Below are positions 60,349 to 64,000 of a stretch of 64,000 nt of DNA, one piece after another (within the stretch, counting starts at the first letter, position 1; each line of letters starts with the position of its first letter). The DNA is taken from positions 477,904 to 541,903 of the forward strand of contig JACKCO010000004.1 in the NCBI GenBank assembly GCA_020633995.1. The letters run 5' to 3'. Below the pieces are notes generated by a model that worked only from the letters and a program-made list of their open reading frames with translations, searched no databases and was not told where the DNA came from. The translations under genes and the position numbers were made by a program. Origin of the DNA: Campylobacterota bacterium. GTDB lineage: Bacteria > Babelota > Babeliae > Babelales > RVW-14.

Positions 60349-60388
60349 TTTCCTTCCTACCTTCTTCATAAAAACTCACCCGCCTTGT

Positions 60389-60889
60389 TTATCGTCTCTT
60401 TGCTGCTCGTGCTCGACGAACTTTTTCTCGATATACCGCAATTTGCCGATTAACCTCTTTTTCTATGTGCTGATCAAGATCTGAAGCACTACCCTCTGAT
60501 CCTGACTGCACTTTATTCTCAAGCATTGCCAGTTTTTTATCAGTGTTTTTTACATGCTCTCTGAGATCATTAACATTACTTGCTGTTTGAGAAGCATAGC
60601 TCTCAATGCGCTGGGCAATACCCATCATGCTCTGCTTGATTTGACTCATTGAGTCATCGTTGCTTGCTTGGCGAAAAGGCGACTCGTTAGCTATGCCAGA
60701 TCTGATTGCCGGACGTCTGTCAGCATTGCTTGACCAACGAGTAAATGCAAATGCAAATACCATCAAAATAGCGATTACGCACACAATGATAGCATACAGA
60801 TGAAAATAGGGACTCTTTTTGAAATTCATGCAGCCTTTTTTCATTTTACGAACACTTGTTTTGCACATAACCTTATACTTACCAATCAT
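60389..60889 (-). CDS. Membrane-anchored coiled-coil protein (166 aa)
   Basis: A basic cytoplasmic N-terminus (MIGKYKVMCKTSVRKMKKG) is followed by one transmembrane helix (FHLYAIIVCVIAILMVFAFAF, about 29-49), a Ser/Arg-rich linker, a coiled coil (about 80-155, DSMSQIKQSMMGIAQRIE, NVNDLREHVKNTDKKL) and a basic end RRARAAKRR. The start at 60889 has a G-rich sequence (GGGGGAAATTGAG) before it; ATG 60829 (MNFKKSPY) is an alternative with AAAGG. The topology resembles periplasm-spanning adaptor proteins. It lies 53 nt after the adhesin and 40 nt before the barrel gene. Confidence 0.62.
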   Translation of the reverse strand: MIGKYKVMCKTSVRKMKKGCMNFKKSPYFHLYAIIVCVIAILMVFAFAFTRWSSNADRRPAIRSGIANESPFRQASNDDSMSQIKQSMMGIAQRIESYASQTASNVNDLREHVKNTDKKLAMLENKVQSGSEGSASDLDQHIEKEVNRQIAVYREKVRRARAAKRR

Positions 60890-60942
60890 CTCAATTTCCC
60901 CCGCGTAAAAAATTCATTATTCCAATCCTTTTCCCATTCATT

Positions 60943-63900
60943 CTAGGCTCTTGTACCATTTGATAGGATAACAAAGGAGATACCACCATTAGTACCAGAC
61001 ACTGAACCATTTGCAGGATCATCTCCAGTGATGATGTCATCGTCAAGCAAATTAATAATTGTTGGCAATGGTGGCTTGTACAAGCTTGTTTCTTTATTGA
61101 GCAACTTCTTATCACCATCACGGTTAATGAAGAAGGTGCTAAAGCTCAAGCTTGGGACCTGGTTGATAAGCTCACGAACGAGCTCTTGTGTTTTAATCTC
61201 GTCAAATATTTCTTCAAACTTGACTGACTGTAGTTGACCAGAGAACCCTGTTTCAACAAGTTCTACAAAGCCGTCACCCGAAATAATACCGCCAACAAGA
61301 TCTGCCGGGAATGGCCAGTTAATCGCCATTTTAGGCGAAAGCGAGTTGAAACCAAACCTAATGGTACTCGTTTCATCATCCATTAAAATTTGACCTTGAT
61401 AGACAACCCTTAGATCTACAAGCAAGCCACGCTTGCGCTTGCCACGGTCTGAATGGAATTCAAACACACCGTTGCGCCCAAGCCTGATGATACCTTCTTG
61501 CTCAATATTAAGCCCATAAATACCATCAACAAACGAAACAAACGCTTGCGGCGATGCTGTGTCAGTATCTTGACGTAGGGCATCTATGTCAAGCACGCCG
61601 TTGTGATCAATGCTTACACGAATGTCATCATCAATAGCACGGCAGAATTTAAGTTGCTGATCGCCTTCAACAAATATATGAGCACCATTTTCAACCGCAA
61701 CTTTACCCACACCGTGCATCTCCACCGTGCTTGTGTCAACAGCTGTTGAATCAGCAAGGCCACTCAAACGAACAGCAGTACCTTCCCTGAAAACTAACAA
61801 TGGGCGCTCACGCTCTTCTTCTGAGAGTAAGTTTCGAGGATCTGTTTCAATTGGTATACATAGGGGTTGAGTTTGCAAGTCAGGTTTGTTGCCACGAAAC
61901 TCGATGCTATAACCATCTTGAAACCACACCGTACCAACACCTTCAAATTTGATTTTTACATTTTTAGGCAATGACAAGAAGTTATCTTTATCAAGAGCAA
62001 CGCCTTGGCCATTAACCGTCTTAAAGATTATTTGTGGATCAATTGCTTGACGATCAAACTCAAAGGTTAAATCTGCCTCTTCATTAAAATTGAATGAACC
62101 TTCAATGAAGAAATCACTCTTAATAACAATTCTATTGTTATCACCTTGAACAAAAATTGTATCACCTTCTTTCAGCGTTGTTGGTGCATCGTTCATTTCA
62201 AGAACTGCACGATCATCCATAAACAATGAAAGCGGGATAACCGGGCTTACACCAAACTCAGTCAGTGTTCCACGTCGGACCAAAATACTACCCGGCGCAC
62301 CTTGATATTGAACAATACTATCTTCAACTTTCAGCTCAACGATTGCCGGCAACTCAAACTCACGTGTCATTTGGCGTGTTGTTTTTGACGCTGTCTCCAC
62401 CTCGACATCTTTTGTTGCAGACACTACCTGTGCTTCTTGTCGAGCTTGGGCAACCATTTCAAGGTTCTGTACAACACGGCCAGCTCGATCAGTTTCTTTG
62501 CGTGCTGGTTTGTAGTTGCTCAGGTCGCGGTTTACTGTTGCTGCACGTTTTTGTAAATTTGCATATTCACGTGAGCGACGTACATCAAGTGCTGTTAGTG
62601 GCCGAGGTCTGTTACCTAACCAGCCATAACCACGGCTTGGTGAACGAACAAACGATGAATCAATTGGATCTGGCAAGTTGGAGCTGAGTGCAACTGTTGA
62701 GTCAAGAATGAAGTTAGTTGATGATTGCTTGATTGGGAAATCAAGTATCTCGATGTTTCGACCACCCAGGAATGAATTCTCATCAACGGTGATGGAGTTA
62801 GAACCAAGGTTGGTGACAGACACTGAATTGTCATCGAAAATCAGTGATGATTTAGTATCGGTGCTACCAACAAAGATAAAGTCATCTGCAAAGGTTACTT
62901 GAGGGTTTGCTGCAAGAACTGCGAGCAAGTCAAACTGAATATGCAGGTCACTGTCAAAGAACTCACTGAACAATGCAACACCATTGAGTGACAGGCCGTC
63001 TTCAAGCAGCCTGAGTATGTTGTTATCACCTTCTGTAACAAAGTTTGCACCGTTGTCTTCAAGCAAGTCAATGACGGTATTACCAGATAAGCCAATTGCA
63101 CCAACGAACACACCGCCACCCACAAGTGGTACAGCGTCTATGGCGATACTTTCAATACCAATCAGCTCAATATTTTGCAGCTGAAGCGTATTGACACCAA
63201 GGTCAAAGTTTTGAACAACTGCTGGCCCATTAATGGTATCAACAAAGACTGGTAAGAAAATCAAGCGTTTTTGACTACCAGAACCGCGAATGGTAAATAC
63301 ATTTGGATTAGCGGTATCGCCAAGCACGAAGAACTGATCGCCTGCAAATGAAACATCTTCGCTCAACTCAAAGGTGACATTGTTACCAATAACCACAACC
63401 GAACCTTCACCAAGCTGGAATGTTGCACGGTTAATGCGGAACAAGTTAACATTTTCAAGCGTCAGCGTTACACCTGGGTCAACAATAAACTGTGGGGTAT
63501 CAGGATCTGAGAACATGATCCATGCACCTTGGCCGTTAATGGTCAAGTCTGCCTGCACCTCAATCTGTTCGATTGGACCTACGTTACAGTTACAAACCAT
63601 CAACACATCGGCTACCAGTGGGGCTTCTGTCAAGATACAACCACAATCGCCGGTTACGATGGCATTACTGTTTTGTCGGCAACATTCTTCAAGATCGATA
63701 ATAGCATTGCTATTGTCTATGCAACAGTCAACAAGGTTAATAATCGCATTACTGTTGTTAACAATATTTTGACTATTTGTTTCACAGCACTCTTTAAGTG
63801 ATACAATTGCATTGCTGTTCTGAATAATCAAAATTGAGTTATTCATGATCAAGTTAACAATCGCATTGCTATTGTGGACAATGTTTTGGCTATTTATCTC

Positions 63901-64000
63901 GCAACACTCTTTAATCGAAATAATTGCATCACTGTTGTGTTTAATTTCTTCGCACTTCTTGATGATCGCCTCACTATTATCTTGAATCTCTTCGCATTTC
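60943..64000 (-). CDS. Large adhesin-like protein: Cys-paired heptad stalk plus beta-rich body (5' end outside window)
   Basis: The frame is open to the right edge (residues KCEEIQDNSEAIIKKC at 63998 and down), so the start is outside; an internal ATG at 63852 is not the true start. The N-terminal visible part is a strict heptad array (NSQNIVN, NSNAIIN, LVDCCID, NSNAIID, LEECCRQ) with Cys pairs 14 or 21 residues apart. About 900 residues follow of short beta repeats (TLTLENVNLFRINRATFQL, VVVIGNNVTFELSEDV) suggesting a beta-helix, split by an Arg/Pro-rich linker near 62400-62620. The C-terminus is ILSNGTRA, without barrel anchor. Likely a secreted or surface fibre; first gene of the right-hand unit. 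Confidence 0.72.
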   Translation of the reverse strand, partial: KCEEIQDNSEAIIKKCEEIKHNSDAIISIKECCEINSQNIVHNSNAIVNLIMNNSILIIQNSNAIVSLKECCETNSQNIVNNSNAIINLVDCCIDNSNAIIDLEECCRQNSNAIVTGDCGCILTEAPLVADVLMVCNCNVGPIEQIEVQADLTINGQGAWIMFSDPDTPQFIVDPGVTLTLENVNLFRINRATFQLGEGSVVVIGNNVTFELSEDVSFAGDQFFVLGDTANPNVFTIRGSGSQKRLIFLPVFVDTINGPAVVQNFDLGVNTLQLQNIELIGIESIAIDAVPLVGGGVFVGAIGLSGNTVIDLLEDNGANFVTEGDNNILRLLEDGLSLNGVALFSEFFDSDLHIQFDLLAVLAANPQVTFADDFIFVGSTDTKSSLIFDDNSVSVTNLGSNSITVDENSFLGGRNIEILDFPIKQSSTNFILDSTVALSSNLPDPIDSSFVRSPSRGYGWLGNRPRPLTALDVRRSREYANLQKRAATVNRDLSNYKPARKETDRAGRVVQNLEMVAQARQEAQVVSATKDVEVETASKTTRQMTREFELPAIVELKVEDSIVQYQGAPGSILVRRGTLTEFGVSPVIPLSLFMDDRAVLEMNDAPTTLKEGDTIFVQGDNNRIVIKSDFFIEGSFNFNEEADLTFEFDRQAIDPQIIFKTVNGQGVALDKDNFLSLPKNVKIKFEGVGTVWFQDGYSIEFRGNKPDLQTQPLCIPIETDPRNLLSEEERERPLLVFREGTAVRLSGLADSTAVDTSTVEMHGVGKVAVENGAHIFVEGDQQLKFCRAIDDDIRVSIDHNGVLDIDALRQDTDTASPQAFVSFVDGIYGLNIEQEGIIRLGRNGVFEFHSDRGKRKRGLLVDLRVVYQGQILMDDETSTIRFGFNSLSPKMAINWPFPADLVGGIISGDGFVELVETGFSGQLQSVKFEEIFDEIKTQELVRELINQVPSLSFSTFFINRDGDKKLLNKETSLYKPPLPTIINLLDDDIITGDDPANGSVSGTNGGISFVILSNGTRA

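Overview
The window looks like a piece of the small genome of a diderm, host-dependent bacterium; Candidatus Dependentiae (TM6) is my best guess, but it rests on gene content and not on a marker-gene comparison. The signs are LpxB (LPS), MurB and an exported amidase (peptidoglycan), two predicted outer-membrane barrels, an exported ankyrin protein, a YhhQ-Tgt pair suited to salvaging queuosine precursors, many small exported proteins of no known family, and intergenic hairpin repeats like those of other intracellular bacteria. I found no rRNA, tRNA, CRISPR array, transposase or phage gene. || Left third (1-24551, + strand): three tandem paralogous giant genes. Gene A enters from beyond the left edge and ends at 10772. 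It carries a coiled coil of about 2,800 residues that grew by 105- and 210-nt tandem repeats, and its frame is broken at about 3240 and again between 6255 and 6925. Gene B (1337 aa) follows a 48-codon ORF coupled to it by TAATG, and gene C (3160 aa) follows B by 18 nt behind a strong Shine-Dalgarno. All three share a short tectonin-like module, a long rod and a basic C-terminal segment ending in RRR. C adds a head of three six-bladed tectonin propellers, three MIR-like domains and a domain resembling the farnesoic-acid O-methyltransferase family. B is nearly C without this head: the four rod cysteines have identical spacings (378, 267 and 344 residues) in both. I read the locus as a secreted lectin-headed fibre system. 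|| Middle (24600-54810) is mostly housekeeping: argS-lepA-hspR-like-htpX (minus), the ankyrin gene and a DEAD-box helicase (plus), an outer-membrane barrel, cutA, ssb, lpxB, a run of exported proteins of unknown function, a pgsA-like gene, an exported HD phosphohydrolase, yhhQ-tgt, murB, an amidase, then the overlapping chain gyrA-dprA-maf and pgsA-pgpA. The gaps hold paired inverted hairpin repeats whose stems vary with compensating changes while the flanks (GTCAT...GGATCCAG) stay fixed. || Right end (54980-64000, all minus): probably one surface or secretion unit. In transcription order it has a Cys-rich heptad stalk plus beta-rich adhesin running off the right edge, a membrane-anchored coiled-coil protein, an outer-membrane barrel, and three tandem paralogs of an exported family I do not recognise (possibly ADP-ribosyltransferase-like), closed by a terminator at 54895.
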